A stretch of DNA of 64,000 nucleotides. Source: Streptomyces sp. WMMC940 (lineage in GTDB: Bacteria; Actinomycetota; Actinomycetes; Streptomycetales; Streptomycetaceae). Positions 55,784 through 64,000 of the stretch are shown here, one piece after another (the first letter of the stretch is position 1; every line of letters begins with the position of its first letter). The stretch lies in contig NZ_JAPZBC010000001.1 of the NCBI RefSeq assembly GCF_027460265.1, positions 3,247,001-3,311,000 of the forward strand. Direction: 5' to 3'. The position numbers and the translations under genes are program-made. Under the pieces are notes generated by a model. The model saw only the letters and a program-made list of their open reading frames with translations. It ran no database searches and was not told the DNA's origin.

Positions 55784-58700
55784 ATGGCGGATGAGAAGAA
55801 GCTGGCCGACTACCTGAAATGGGTCACGGCCGACCTGCGGAAGGCACGCAACCGCATCGCCGAGCTGGAGTCCGGACGGCTGGAGCCGGTCGCGATCGTC
55901 GGCATGGCCTGTCGCTATCCCGGTGGGGTGGCCTCGGCCGACGATCTGTGGCGGCTGGTCTCCGAGGGCCGGGACGCCATCTCCCCGTTCCCGGCCGACC
56001 GGGGCTGGGACCTGGAGGGGCTGTACGACGCCGACCCTGACACGCCGGGCACGTCGTACACCCGCGAGGGCGGGTTCCTGGACGGCGCGGCCGACTTCGA
56101 CGCCGCGTTCTTCGGGATCTCCCCACGTGAGGCTCTCTCGATGGACCCGCAGCAGCGGGTGCTGCTGGAGACCGCCTGGGAGACGTTCGAGCAGGCGGGC
56201 ATCGACCCGGCGGGGCTGAAGGCGTCCAACGTGGGTGTCTTCGTCGGCGCGGTGGACCAGACGTACCTGGGGCTCGAAGGGCCCGAGGAGCTCGAGGGCT
56301 ACCTGATGACCGGCAAGCTCAGCAGTGTGGTCTCCGGCCGGATCTCGTACTCGTTCGGGTTCGAGGGGCCCGCCGTCACCGTGGACACGGCGTGCTCGTC
56401 GTCGCTGGTCGCCCTGCACCTCGCGGCGCAGTCCGTGCGCAGCGGCGAGTCGGCGCTCGCCCTGGCCGGCGGAGTGACGATCAGCGGCACGCCGGGCGGG
56501 TTCGTCGACTTCTCCCGGCAGCGGGGTCTCGCCGCCGACGGCCGGTGCAAGTCGTTCGCGGCCGCCGCCGACGGGACCAGCTGGTCGGAGGGCGTGGGTC
56601 TGCTCCTCGTGGAACGGCTCTCCGACGCCGTACGCAACGGCCACCGCGTCCTGGCCGTGCTGCGGGCCACCGCCGTCAACCAGGACGGCGCCTCCAACGG
56701 TCTCACGGCGCCCAGCGGCCCCGCCCAGGAACGGGTCATCCGGCAGGCGCTCGCCGAGGCCCGGCTGGACGCGGCCGACGTGGACGCGGTCGAGGCGCAC
56801 GGAACCGGCACCCGGCTCGGCGACCCCATCGAGGCGCAGGCGCTGCTGGGCACGTACGGCGCGGCCCACCCGGCGGAGCGCCCGCTGTACCTGGGGTCGC
56901 TGAAGTCCAACATCGGGCACGCGGTCGCCGCGGCCGGGGTGGGCGGCGTCATCAAGATGGTCCAGGCGATACGGCACGGGGTGCTCCCCAGGACCCTGCA
57001 CGTGGATCGGCCGACGCCGCTGGTCGAGTGGTCCGAGGGCGCGGTGGAACTGCTGACCGAGGAGCGGCCCTGGCCCCGCACGGGCCGCCCGCGCCGGGCC
57101 GCCGTGTCCGCGTTCGGGGTGAGCGGCACCAACGCACACGTGATCATCGAGCAGGCTCCGGAGCCGGTGGACGGGCCGGTCGACGCGGCCGGACCTCCGG
57201 TGGACGCCTCGGCCGCCGCACCCTCCGGCGCTTCGGCGGACCCTTCCGCGGGCACGTCGCCGGACGGCGAGAACCCCGCTTTCCCCTCCCCCCTCTCCGC
57301 CATCCCCTGGGCCCTGTCCGCCCGGACGGCCGACGCCGTCCGGGCGCAGGCGGAGCGGCTGGCAGCATTCGTGGAGCGGCACCCTGAGGTATCGGCGGAG
57401 GACGTGGCGTACGCGCTGGCGACCACCCGGGCCGGGCTGGAACACCGGGACGTGGTGGTGGGCGGCGACCGTGCCGAACTGCTGGCCGCCCTGCGCGCTT
57501 TCACCCCGCAGGAGGGGGCTCGGCCCGTGCCGCGCGGCGAGACGGGCACGGGCAGGCTGGGCTTCCTGTTCACCGGGCAGGGGGCCCAGCGCGCCGCGAT
57601 GGGCCTCGACCTGCACGCCGCGTTCCCGGCTTTCGCGGCGGCCTTCGACGAGGTGTGCGCGCACCTCGACCCGCTGCTGGACCTGCCGCTGCGCGAGGTG
57701 ATCGCGTCGGGCGACCGGCTCGATGAGACGGGCTACGCACAGCCTGCGCTGTTCGCCGTCGAGGTGGCGCTGTTCCGGCTGTTCGAGTCGTGGGGCGTAC
57801 GGCCCGACCTCCTCGCCGGGCATTCGATCGGCGAGCTGGCAGCCGCGCACGTGGCGGGCGTCTTCAGTCTCACGGACGCGGCGGCCGTGGTCGCCGCCCG
57901 GGGCCGGCTCATGCAGGCGCTGCCGCGGGGAGGGGCGATGGTGGCGCTGCAGGCCACTGCCGACGAGGTCGAACCGCTGCTCGCCGAGACCGACGGCCGC
58001 GCCGGCCTCGCTGCGCTCAACGGCCCCTCCTCCACGGTGGTGTCGGGCGACGCGGACGCGGTCGCGGCGGTCGCGTCCACGGTCCGCTCCTGGGGCCGCG
58101 CGACCAAGCGACTGGTGGTCAGCCACGCGTTCCACTCTCCGCTGATGGAGCCGATGCTGGAGGAGTTCGGCCGGGTCGTGCGGGGCGTGACCCTGAACCC
58201 GCCGGAGATCCCCCTGGTGTCCACGGTCACCGGACGCCTCGCCGGGGAGGAACTGCGCTCGCCCGACTACTGGACCCAACAGGTGCGACAGCCGGTCCGT
58301 TTCTTCGACGCGGTCCGCACCCTCGCCGAGCGGCAGGTGACCACCACACTGGAGCTGGGCCCGGCCGGGGTGCTCACCGCGATGGTCGACGACTGCGTGT
58401 CCGGTCTCGGTCCCGTGAGTGCCGTGGCCGCCGTACGGTCCGGCTCGTCCGAGCGGATGGCGGTGGTGTCGGCGCTGGGGCGGCTGTGGAGCGCGGGGGT
58501 ACCCGTCCACTGGCCGGCCTTCTTCGCCCCGGCCGGTCCCCGACGGCGGGTGGATCTTCCGAGCTACGCGTTCCAGCGGAAGCGGTACTGGCTGGAGCCG
58601 GCCATCGCCCAGCCGTCCGGGCGCTCCGCGGGCGCGGCCGGGCATCCGCTGGTGGACACGGTGGTCGAGATCGCCGGCCGCGACGAACTGGTCCTCACCT

Positions 58701-61700
58701 CCCGGCTCACGGCCCACTCCGCGCCGTGGCCGGCCGGCCACAGCCGGGGCGGCGACGTCGCGCTGCCCGTGTCCGCCCTGCTGGACATGGTGGTCCGGGC
58801 GGCCGACCAGGTCGGCTGCACGGTCGTGGACGAGCTGACGGTACGCCACCCGATCCTCCTGCCCGAACGGGCCCGTGTACGCGTCCAGCTCACCGTCGGT
58901 GCGCCGCACGCCAAGGGCACTCGCGCCTTCACCGTCCACACGGGCACCGACGAGGACCGTCCGGCGTGGACCGTCGCGGCCTCGGGCACCCTGAGCCCCG
59001 CCGGCCCCGAGACCCCGTACGAACTGGAGGCGTGGCCGCCGGTGGGCGCGCAGGCGATCGACCCGGCACACGGGGACCGGGCGTCGTACCCGGGCGTCCT
59101 GGCGGCGTGGCACCGCGACGGGGAGCTGTTCGCCGAGGTGGCTCTGTCCGAGGACACCGACGTCGACGGATACGGGCTTCACCCTGCGCTGCTGGAGGCC
59201 GCCCTGCACGGCACGCTGCGCACGGCCGGGCGGGGCGGGGTCGTCACACAGGCTCGCGGAGCCCGGCTGCACGCGGTCGGTGCCTCGGTGCTGCGGGTGC
59301 AGCTGACCCCCGGCGCCGAGGGCGGCTGGGGGGTCCGGCTGGCCGACCCGTCCGGGCGGCCGGTCGCCTCGATCGCCTCGGTCGTCGTCCGCCCGGTCGA
59401 CGAGGCCGATGTCGCCAGAGTCCGGTCACGGTCCCGGGACTCCCTGTTCCGGGTCGCGTGGAACCCGGTCGTTCCGGCGGATCGGGACGGCGCCGCGCTG
59501 GCCGTGCTGGAGACGGGCAGCGGGGACCTCGGGTTGGAGGACGTCCGCAGGTTCGCCGATGTGGAGGCGGCACTGGACTCGCCGGACCCCTTCGACGCGC
59601 TGCTCGCCGCGTTCGTCTTCGCGCCGGGGGGTGACGTGGCGGCGCGGGCGCAGGAGGCGACGCGGCGAGCGCTGGCCCTCGTGCAGTCGTGGCCGTCGGA
59701 CGAGCGGTCCGCCGACACCCCGCTGGTCGTGGTGACCCGGGGCGCGGTCGCCACCGACCGGGGCGCTGATCGGCGGACCGGGGTGTCCGACCTGGTCGCC
59801 GCACCGGTGTGGGGTCTGCTGCGCTCGGCCCAGTCGGAGATGCCCGGCCGGATCGTCCTGGTCGACCTGGACGACGACCCGGCGTCGGCGAAGGCCCTGC
59901 CCTCGATCGTCGCCTCCGGCGAACCCCAGGTCGCGGTGCGCGGCGGCACGGTGCTGGTCCCGCGTGTGGCCCGGCTGTCGCCGGCCGACGACGAACCGGC
60001 GACCTCTCCTTGGCGGCGCGACGGCACCGTCCTGATCACCGGCGGTACCGGTGCGCTCGGCGCCCTCTTCGCCCGGCATCTCGTCCGCGAGCACCAGGTG
60101 ACCCGGCTGCTGCTGGTCAGCCGCAGCGGCCCGGCGGCTCCCGGTGCGGACGAACTCGCCGACGAGCTCGCCGGCCTGGGCGCCAAGGTGATGATCACGG
60201 CGTGTGATCTGGCCGACCGGGAGGCTCTCGGCGCCCTCCTCGCGGCCGTTCCCGCGGAGCATCCGCTGACCGGGGTCGTGCACACGGCCGGGGTGAACGA
60301 CGACGGGATGATCGCGGCTTTGACCCCACAGCGGCTGGCAGCCGTGCTGCGCCCCAAGGTGGACGCGGCCTGGAACCTGCACGAGCTGACGCTCGAACAC
60401 GACCTGTCGGCATTCGTGCTGTTCTCGTCGGTGGCGGGTCTCGTGGGCGGCCCGGGCCAGGCCAACTACGCGGCCGCGAACACCTTCCTGGACGCGCTCG
60501 CCGAGCAGCGTGCCGCGAGCGGTCTGCCCGCTATGTCGCTGGCGTGGGGCCTGTGGGACACGGAGGGCGGCATGGGTGGCGCCCTGAGCGAGGCGGACCG
60601 GAAGCGGATCGCCCGCACCGGTCTGCTGCCGGTGGCCGAGGAGCACGGCCCCGGTCTCCTGGACGCCGCGATGCGACTGGGCCGGTCGGCGCTGGTGGCC
60701 ACGCCCCTCGACGTGGCCGCCCTGCGCGCCCGACCCGCTCAGGTGCCGCTCGTCCTCGCCGGTCTTGCGGGGACACCGGCCCGCCCCTCCGCCCGGTCCG
60801 GCGGAGCGGGCACCTGGTCGCCGGCGCACCGGTTCGACCAACTGCCCGAGGAAGGGCGGCAGGAGGCCGTGGCGGAGTTCGTGCGCGGCGAGATCGCCCT
60901 GGTGCTCGGGCACCGTGACGCGGCAGCCGTCGGCGCCGACCGGCTCTTCACCGAACTCGGCTTCGATTCGCTGATGTCGGTGGAGCTGTGCAACCGGCTC
61001 AGCGCCGCGACGGGCGTCCGCCTTCCCGCCTCCGTGGTCTACGAGCACCCCACCCCGGCCGCACTGACGAAGCACCTGTGCGCGGCATTGCTCAGGACCG
61101 CGCCCGACACCGCCCCGGCCCCCACCTCCGTGGACTTCGCGGCGGAGGTGCGGCTCGACGACGACGTACGGCCGGCGAGCGATATCAGCCGGGTCGCCGT
61201 CGACCCCCGGGAGATCCTGCTGACCGGCGCCACCGGGTTCCTCGGGGCGTTCCTCCTGCGCGATCTGATGCGCTCGACGCGTGCCCGTGTGCACTGCCTG
61301 GTGCGCGGTGCCGACCGGGCCGACGCCGAGCGGCGTCTGCGCGCGAACCTGGACTGGTACGAGCTCCTCGACGAGATCGACCCGGACCGCGTCTCCGTGG
61401 TCGTCGGCGACCTCGCCGAGCCCCGGCTGGGCCTGACCGAGGACGAGTTCGACGATCTGGCGCGATTCGTCGATGTCGTCTACCACGCGGGCGCCACAGT
61501 GAGCTGGCTGCGGCCGTACACCGAGCTTCGGCGGCCCAATGTGGACGGGACCCGGGAGGTGCTGCGGCTCGCCGCCCGGCACCGCACCGTGCCGGTGCAC
61601 CACGTGTCGACGAGCGGTGTCTTCCCTCCGCCTGCACCCGGCGCCGAGGGCGTCCCGGCGAAGGTGACCGACCCGACCGGTCCCGCCGAGGCGCTGTGGA

Positions 61701-62332
61701 ACGGGTACCTCCAGAGCAAGTGGGTCGCCGAGCAGGTCATCGGGATAGCGCGGGAGCGCGGTCTGCCGGTCTCCGTGTACCGGGTGGACGTGGTCTGTGG
61801 CGACCAGCGGGCCGGTGCCTGCCAGACCAAGGACTTCGTCTGGCTGAGCCTCAAAGGCCTGCTCCAGGCGGGCGCGGTGCCCGACCGGCTGGCCGGGTCC
61901 TTCCACATGGTGCCGGTGGACTACGTCAGCGGGACGATCACCACGCTGGCGACGAGCGACGAGGCCGCGGGCGGCACCTTCCACCTGTTCAACGAACAGG
62001 AGCAGGCCTTCGCCGACTTCATCGGGTATCTGCGGTCCTACGGCTACGAGCTGCCCGTCGTGGACTGGGACAGCTGGCGGGAGCGGGTGCGGGCCGACCG
62101 CGACAACGCGCTGGTACCGCTGCTCGACGCCTTCGAGGCCCTCATGGCGGGCGACGACCGGGCGACGTACCCGCCTCTGGACGTGTCGGAGACGGAGCGG
62201 GCACTGGCCGGCACCGGCATCGAGTGCCCGCGGATCGGACCCGAACTGTTCGACACGTACGTGAAGTTCTTCGTGCGCGCCGGCTACTTCCCGAAGGCCG
62301 GCGCCCACCTGGTGCCGGTGGCCGGCGCATGA
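55784..62332 (+). CDS. Type I modular PKS, module 4 with terminal thioester reductase: KS-AT-DH(degenerate)-KR-ACP-TR
   Basis: 2182 residues. Docking helix ([26 protein letters not shown]), KS Cys204, AT Ser681 with HAFH at 781 (malonyl). The DH has His986 in [10 protein letters not shown], but [10 protein letters not shown] (Glu1138 for Asp) and no GYxYGPxF, so it is likely inactive. The KR looks active (NDD, Tyr1562, YAAAN). ACP Ser1729. The C-terminal ~370 residues are a thioester reductase with GATGFLG (1815-1821), [10 protein letters not shown] and Tyr1975-x3-Lys1979. This releases the chain as an aldehyde (or alcohol) instead of by a thioesterase. ATG 55784 has GGTGAG 7 nt upstream. Confidence 0.92.
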   Translation: MADEKKLADYLKWVTADLRKARNRIAELESGRLEPVAIVGMACRYPGGVASADDLWRLVSEGRDAISPFPADRGWDLEGLYDADPDTPGTSYTREGGFLDGAADFDAAFFGISPREALSMDPQQRVLLETAWETFEQAGIDPAGLKASNVGVFVGAVDQTYLGLEGPEELEGYLMTGKLSSVVSGRISYSFGFEGPAVTVDTACSSSLVALHLAAQSVRSGESALALAGGVTISGTPGGFVDFSRQRGLAADGRCKSFAAAADGTSWSEGVGLLLVERLSDAVRNGHRVLAVLRATAVNQDGASNGLTAPSGPAQERVIRQALAEARLDAADVDAVEAHGTGTRLGDPIEAQALLGTYGAAHPAERPLYLGSLKSNIGHAVAAAGVGGVIKMVQAIRHGVLPRTLHVDRPTPLVEWSEGAVELLTEERPWPRTGRPRRAAVSAFGVSGTNAHVIIEQAPEPVDGPVDAAGPPVDASAAAPSGASADPSAGTSPDGENPAFPSPLSAIPWALSARTADAVRAQAERLAAFVERHPEVSAEDVAYALATTRAGLEHRDVVVGGDRAELLAALRAFTPQEGARPVPRGETGTGRLGFLFTGQGAQRAAMGLDLHAAFPAFAAAFDEVCAHLDPLLDLPLREVIASGDRLDETGYAQPALFAVEVALFRLFESWGVRPDLLAGHSIGELAAAHVAGVFSLTDAAAVVAARGRLMQALPRGGAMVALQATADEVEPLLAETDGRAGLAALNGPSSTVVSGDADAVAAVASTVRSWGRATKRLVVSHAFHSPLMEPMLEEFGRVVRGVTLNPPEIPLVSTVTGRLAGEELRSPDYWTQQVRQPVRFFDAVRTLAERQVTTTLELGPAGVLTAMVDDCVSGLGPVSAVAAVRSGSSERMAVVSALGRLWSAGVPVHWPAFFAPAGPRRRVDLPSYAFQRKRYWLEPAIAQPSGRSAGAAGHPLVDTVVEIAGRDELVLTSRLTAHSAPWPAGHSRGGDVALPVSALLDMVVRAADQVGCTVVDELTVRHPILLPERARVRVQLTVGAPHAKGTRAFTVHTGTDEDRPAWTVAASGTLSPAGPETPYELEAWPPVGAQAIDPAHGDRASYPGVLAAWHRDGELFAEVALSEDTDVDGYGLHPALLEAALHGTLRTAGRGGVVTQARGARLHAVGASVLRVQLTPGAEGGWGVRLADPSGRPVASIASVVVRPVDEADVARVRSRSRDSLFRVAWNPVVPADRDGAALAVLETGSGDLGLEDVRRFADVEAALDSPDPFDALLAAFVFAPGGDVAARAQEATRRALALVQSWPSDERSADTPLVVVTRGAVATDRGADRRTGVSDLVAAPVWGLLRSAQSEMPGRIVLVDLDDDPASAKALPSIVASGEPQVAVRGGTVLVPRVARLSPADDEPATSPWRRDGTVLITGGTGALGALFARHLVREHQVTRLLLVSRSGPAAPGADELADELAGLGAKVMITACDLADREALGALLAAVPAEHPLTGVVHTAGVNDDGMIAALTPQRLAAVLRPKVDAAWNLHELTLEHDLSAFVLFSSVAGLVGGPGQANYAAANTFLDALAEQRAASGLPAMSLAWGLWDTEGGMGGALSEADRKRIARTGLLPVAEEHGPGLLDAAMRLGRSALVATPLDVAALRARPAQVPLVLAGLAGTPARPSARSGGAGTWSPAHRFDQLPEEGRQEAVAEFVRGEIALVLGHRDAAAVGADRLFTELGFDSLMSVELCNRLSAATGVRLPASVVYEHPTPAALTKHLCAALLRTAPDTAPAPTSVDFAAEVRLDDDVRPASDISRVAVDPREILLTGATGFLGAFLLRDLMRSTRARVHCLVRGADRADAERRLRANLDWYELLDEIDPDRVSVVVGDLAEPRLGLTEDEFDDLARFVDVVYHAGATVSWLRPYTELRRPNVDGTREVLRLAARHRTVPVHHVSTSGVFPPPAPGAEGVPAKVTDPTGPAEALWNGYLQSKWVAEQVIGIARERGLPVSVYRVDVVCGDQRAGACQTKDFVWLSLKGLLQAGAVPDRLAGSFHMVPVDYVSGTITTLATSDEAAGGTFHLFNEQEQAFADFIGYLRSYGYELPVVDWDSWRERVRADRDNALVPLLDAFEALMAGDDRATYPPLDVSETERALAGTGIECPRIGPELFDTYVKFFVRAGYFPKAGAHLVPVAGA

Positions 62333-62386
62333 GCCGCGCCCGCTTCGCGCGGCTTCGGATCTCTACACCTTGGAGGAGCGAAAACC

Positions 62387-63733
62387 GTGGGGACATCTGA
62401 TCGAAACCGCGCGATCGTCCTGGGCGCGAGCATGGCCGGGCTGCTGGCGGCGCGCGTGCTGGCGGACGCGTACGACGACGTGGTCGTGGTGGACCGGGAC
62501 GAGCTGAGGGACGACGACCTCCCGCGCAAGGGCGTGCCGCAGGGCAACCACGTCCACGCCCTGCTGGCCCGCGGCCGGCACATCATCGAGGAAATGCTGC
62601 CCGGCATCACCGACGAGCTGGTCTCCACCGGGGCCGTGACGGGCGACGTCACCGGCAATGTGCGCTGGGTCATGGAGGGGCGGCGGATGCCGCGGCCCCA
62701 CTCGGACATGCTGCTGCTGTCGATGAGCCGACCGTATCTGGAGCAGCGGGTGCGGACCCGGGTACGGGCGCTGCCGAACGTGTCGTTCCTGCACCGGCAC
62801 GACATCACCGGGCTGCTGACGTCGGACGACCGGCGGACCGTCGTCGGGGTGTCGGTGGTGGAGGGTGGCCGGTCGCACCGGCTGGACGCCGACCTGGTGG
62901 TGGACGCCACCGGTCGGCGCTCGCGGACCCCGGCGTGGCTGACGGAGCTGGGCTTCCCGGAGGTCGAGGAGGACCAGCAGCGGATCGGGGTCGGCTACAC
63001 GACGCAGTACTTCCGGCTGCCGCCCGAGCTGATGGGCGACGACATCTCCATCGACGTGGTCGCGTCGCCCGAGACCGGGCGCGGCGCGATCTGCGCCGGC
63101 ATCGAGTGCGGCCGCACCGTGGTGACGGCGTACGGCTTCGTCGGCGACTACCCGCCCCATGACTCGGAGGGGTTCCTCGCGTTCCTGAAGTCGCTGTCCG
63201 CGCCGGACATCTACGACACGGTGAAGGACCACGAGCCGCTGGGTGATCCGGTCGCGTACCGCTTCCCGGCGAATCTGCGCCGCCGCTACGAGCTGATGCC
63301 CTCGTTCCCGGCCGGTCTGCTCGTCCTCGGCGACGCGGTGTGCAGCTTCAACCCGGTGTACGGGCAGGGCATGACCGTCGCCGCCCTTGGTGCCGTGGTC
63401 CTGCGCGACCATGTGTCCCGGCCGGGCGCGCCGAGTGCCGAGGAGTACTTCGCCGACCTCGCCGAGAGGGCCGTGGACGCGGTGTGGTCGATGACGACCG
63501 GCGCCGACCTCGCCTTCCCGGGCGTCGAGGGCGAGCGCACCGAGGAGTGGCGGGCGGAGCAGGCGTACGTGGAGCAGCTCCTGGAGGCCGCCACCCGCGA
63601 TCCCTCGCTGCTGACCGCGTACGCCCGCGTGGTCTTCCTGGTCGATCCGCCGGAGGCGCTCGTCGCCCCGGAGATCCAGGCGGCCGTCCGCGCGGCGTCC
63701 CCGGACGCGCCCCTGGTGGCCGAGGCCCGCTGA
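62387..63733 (+). CDS. FAD-dependent monooxygenase/oxidoreductase of the PKS cluster
   Basis: 448 residues. The N-terminal dinucleotide fold AIVLGASMAGLLAARVLAD is followed by VVVVDRDEL, the GVPQGNHVHALLARG segment, VVDATGRRSRTPAWL, and the FAD motif GLLVLGDAVCSFNPVYGQGMTVAALGA. This is the PHBH-like group containing epoxidases and hydroxylases of polyketide and alkaloid pathways. GGAGGAG precedes GTG 62387. It is 54 bp after pks3 and so part of the operon. It probably oxidises the released and aminated product, for example the diene. Confidence 0.9.
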   Translation: MGTSDRNRAIVLGASMAGLLAARVLADAYDDVVVVDRDELRDDDLPRKGVPQGNHVHALLARGRHIIEEMLPGITDELVSTGAVTGDVTGNVRWVMEGRRMPRPHSDMLLLSMSRPYLEQRVRTRVRALPNVSFLHRHDITGLLTSDDRRTVVGVSVVEGGRSHRLDADLVVDATGRRSRTPAWLTELGFPEVEEDQQRIGVGYTTQYFRLPPELMGDDISIDVVASPETGRGAICAGIECGRTVVTAYGFVGDYPPHDSEGFLAFLKSLSAPDIYDTVKDHEPLGDPVAYRFPANLRRRYELMPSFPAGLLVLGDAVCSFNPVYGQGMTVAALGAVVLRDHVSRPGAPSAEEYFADLAERAVDAVWSMTTGADLAFPGVEGERTEEWRAEQAYVEQLLEAATRDPSLLTAYARVVFLVDPPEALVAPEIQAAVRAASPDAPLVAEAR

Positions 63734-63793
63734 CCCTTCTCCCCGAATCTCCCCGACCTTCTCCGTGACGATTTCTCTCTGATGGCAGGTGAC

Positions 63794-64000
63794 ATGAACG
63801 ACACGACCGACACTCCCGTTCTGGTGCTCGGCGGTACGGGCAAGACGGGCCGCCGGGTCGCACGGCAGCTGGCCGAGCGCGGGCGTCGGGCCAGAGTGGC
63901 GTCCCGCTCGGGCAGCCGGCGTTTCGAGTGGCGGGACAAGGAGACGTGGGCGGCGGCCGTCGAGGGCGTCGAGGCGGTCTACGTGGTGGACGAGCAGGGG
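63794..64000 (+). CDS. NmrA-like NAD(P)H-binding protein (5' part, cut by the window end)
   Basis: About 69 residues are visible. The start TPVLVLGGTGKTGRRVARQL plus AERGRRARVASRS is an NAD(P)-binding Rossmann motif (GGTGKTG) of atypical short-chain dehydrogenases in the NmrA/TMR group. ATG 63794 is preceded by GCAGG; an in-frame ATG at 63782 is the alternative. It follows the FAD enzyme by 60 bp and probably belongs to the cluster as a reductase or isomerase. The rest lies outside the window. Confidence 0.75.
   Translation, partial: MNDTTDTPVLVLGGTGKTGRRVARQLAERGRRARVASRSGSRRFEWRDKETWAAAVEGVEAVYVVDEQG

Overview
The window is high-GC actinobacterial DNA with the gene content and order of a Streptomyces chromosome: folate, ftsH, hpt, tilS, dacB and ppa housekeeping genes, an XRE/DUF5753 + histidine-kinase-like ATPase + DUF397 developmental set, an AfsR-type SARP regulator and a modular type I PKS. 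Frequent GTG starts and very GC-rich third codon positions agree. No rRNA, tRNA, CRISPR array or transposase gene is visible.

Layout. 1-8.4 kb is conserved core: the end of folK and a DUF3180 membrane protein on the plus strand, then a minus-strand run metalloprotease-tilS-hpt-ftsH-folE, with dacB just upstream and divergent from ppa. 8.4-18 kb holds ppa, a ThrE-like exporter, a DedA protein, a YbjQ-like protein, a ClC channel/antiporter directly followed by glutamate decarboxylase, a PadR regulator, a DinB-like protein and an aldehyde dehydrogenase. 18-20.3 kb is a WhiJ/AbaA-like regulatory set whose two target genes share an exact bipartite upstream motif. 20.3-20.9 kb is a small gene graveyard with a SRPBCC relic and a broken rpsN (S14) gene. 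21-28.1 kb carries a DUF2786 protein, an acetyltransferase, a family-A DNA polymerase and a large SARP/NB-ARC/TPR regulator.

28.1-34.1 kb looks recently rearranged. It has a structured intergenic element with a terminator, an NTF2-like protein, a C-terminal piece of a UDP-glucuronate decarboxylase-like enzyme, a truncated LuxR regulator, an N-terminal piece of a UDP-glucose dehydrogenase, small hypothetical genes, a Tat-exported D-glucuronyl C5-epimerase family protein and an F420-type oxidoreductase.

34.1 kb to the end is a biosynthetic gene cluster that runs off the right edge. A class III aminotransferase is transcribed divergently from three modular PKS genes: KSQ loading module plus modules 1-2, then module 3, then module 4 with a terminal thioester reductase. 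They are followed by an FAD-dependent monooxygenase and an NmrA-like protein. Collinear reading gives an acetate-primed pentaketide with one methyl branch (AT3 is methylmalonyl type), released as an aldehyde and probably aminated. The KR of module 3 lacks its catalytic Asn and its DH is degenerate. This would leave a C5 ketone placed to close a six-membered cyclic imine. The logic resembles streptazone/streptazolin-type piperidine alkaloid pathways, but with an additional C-methyl. The product is inference.
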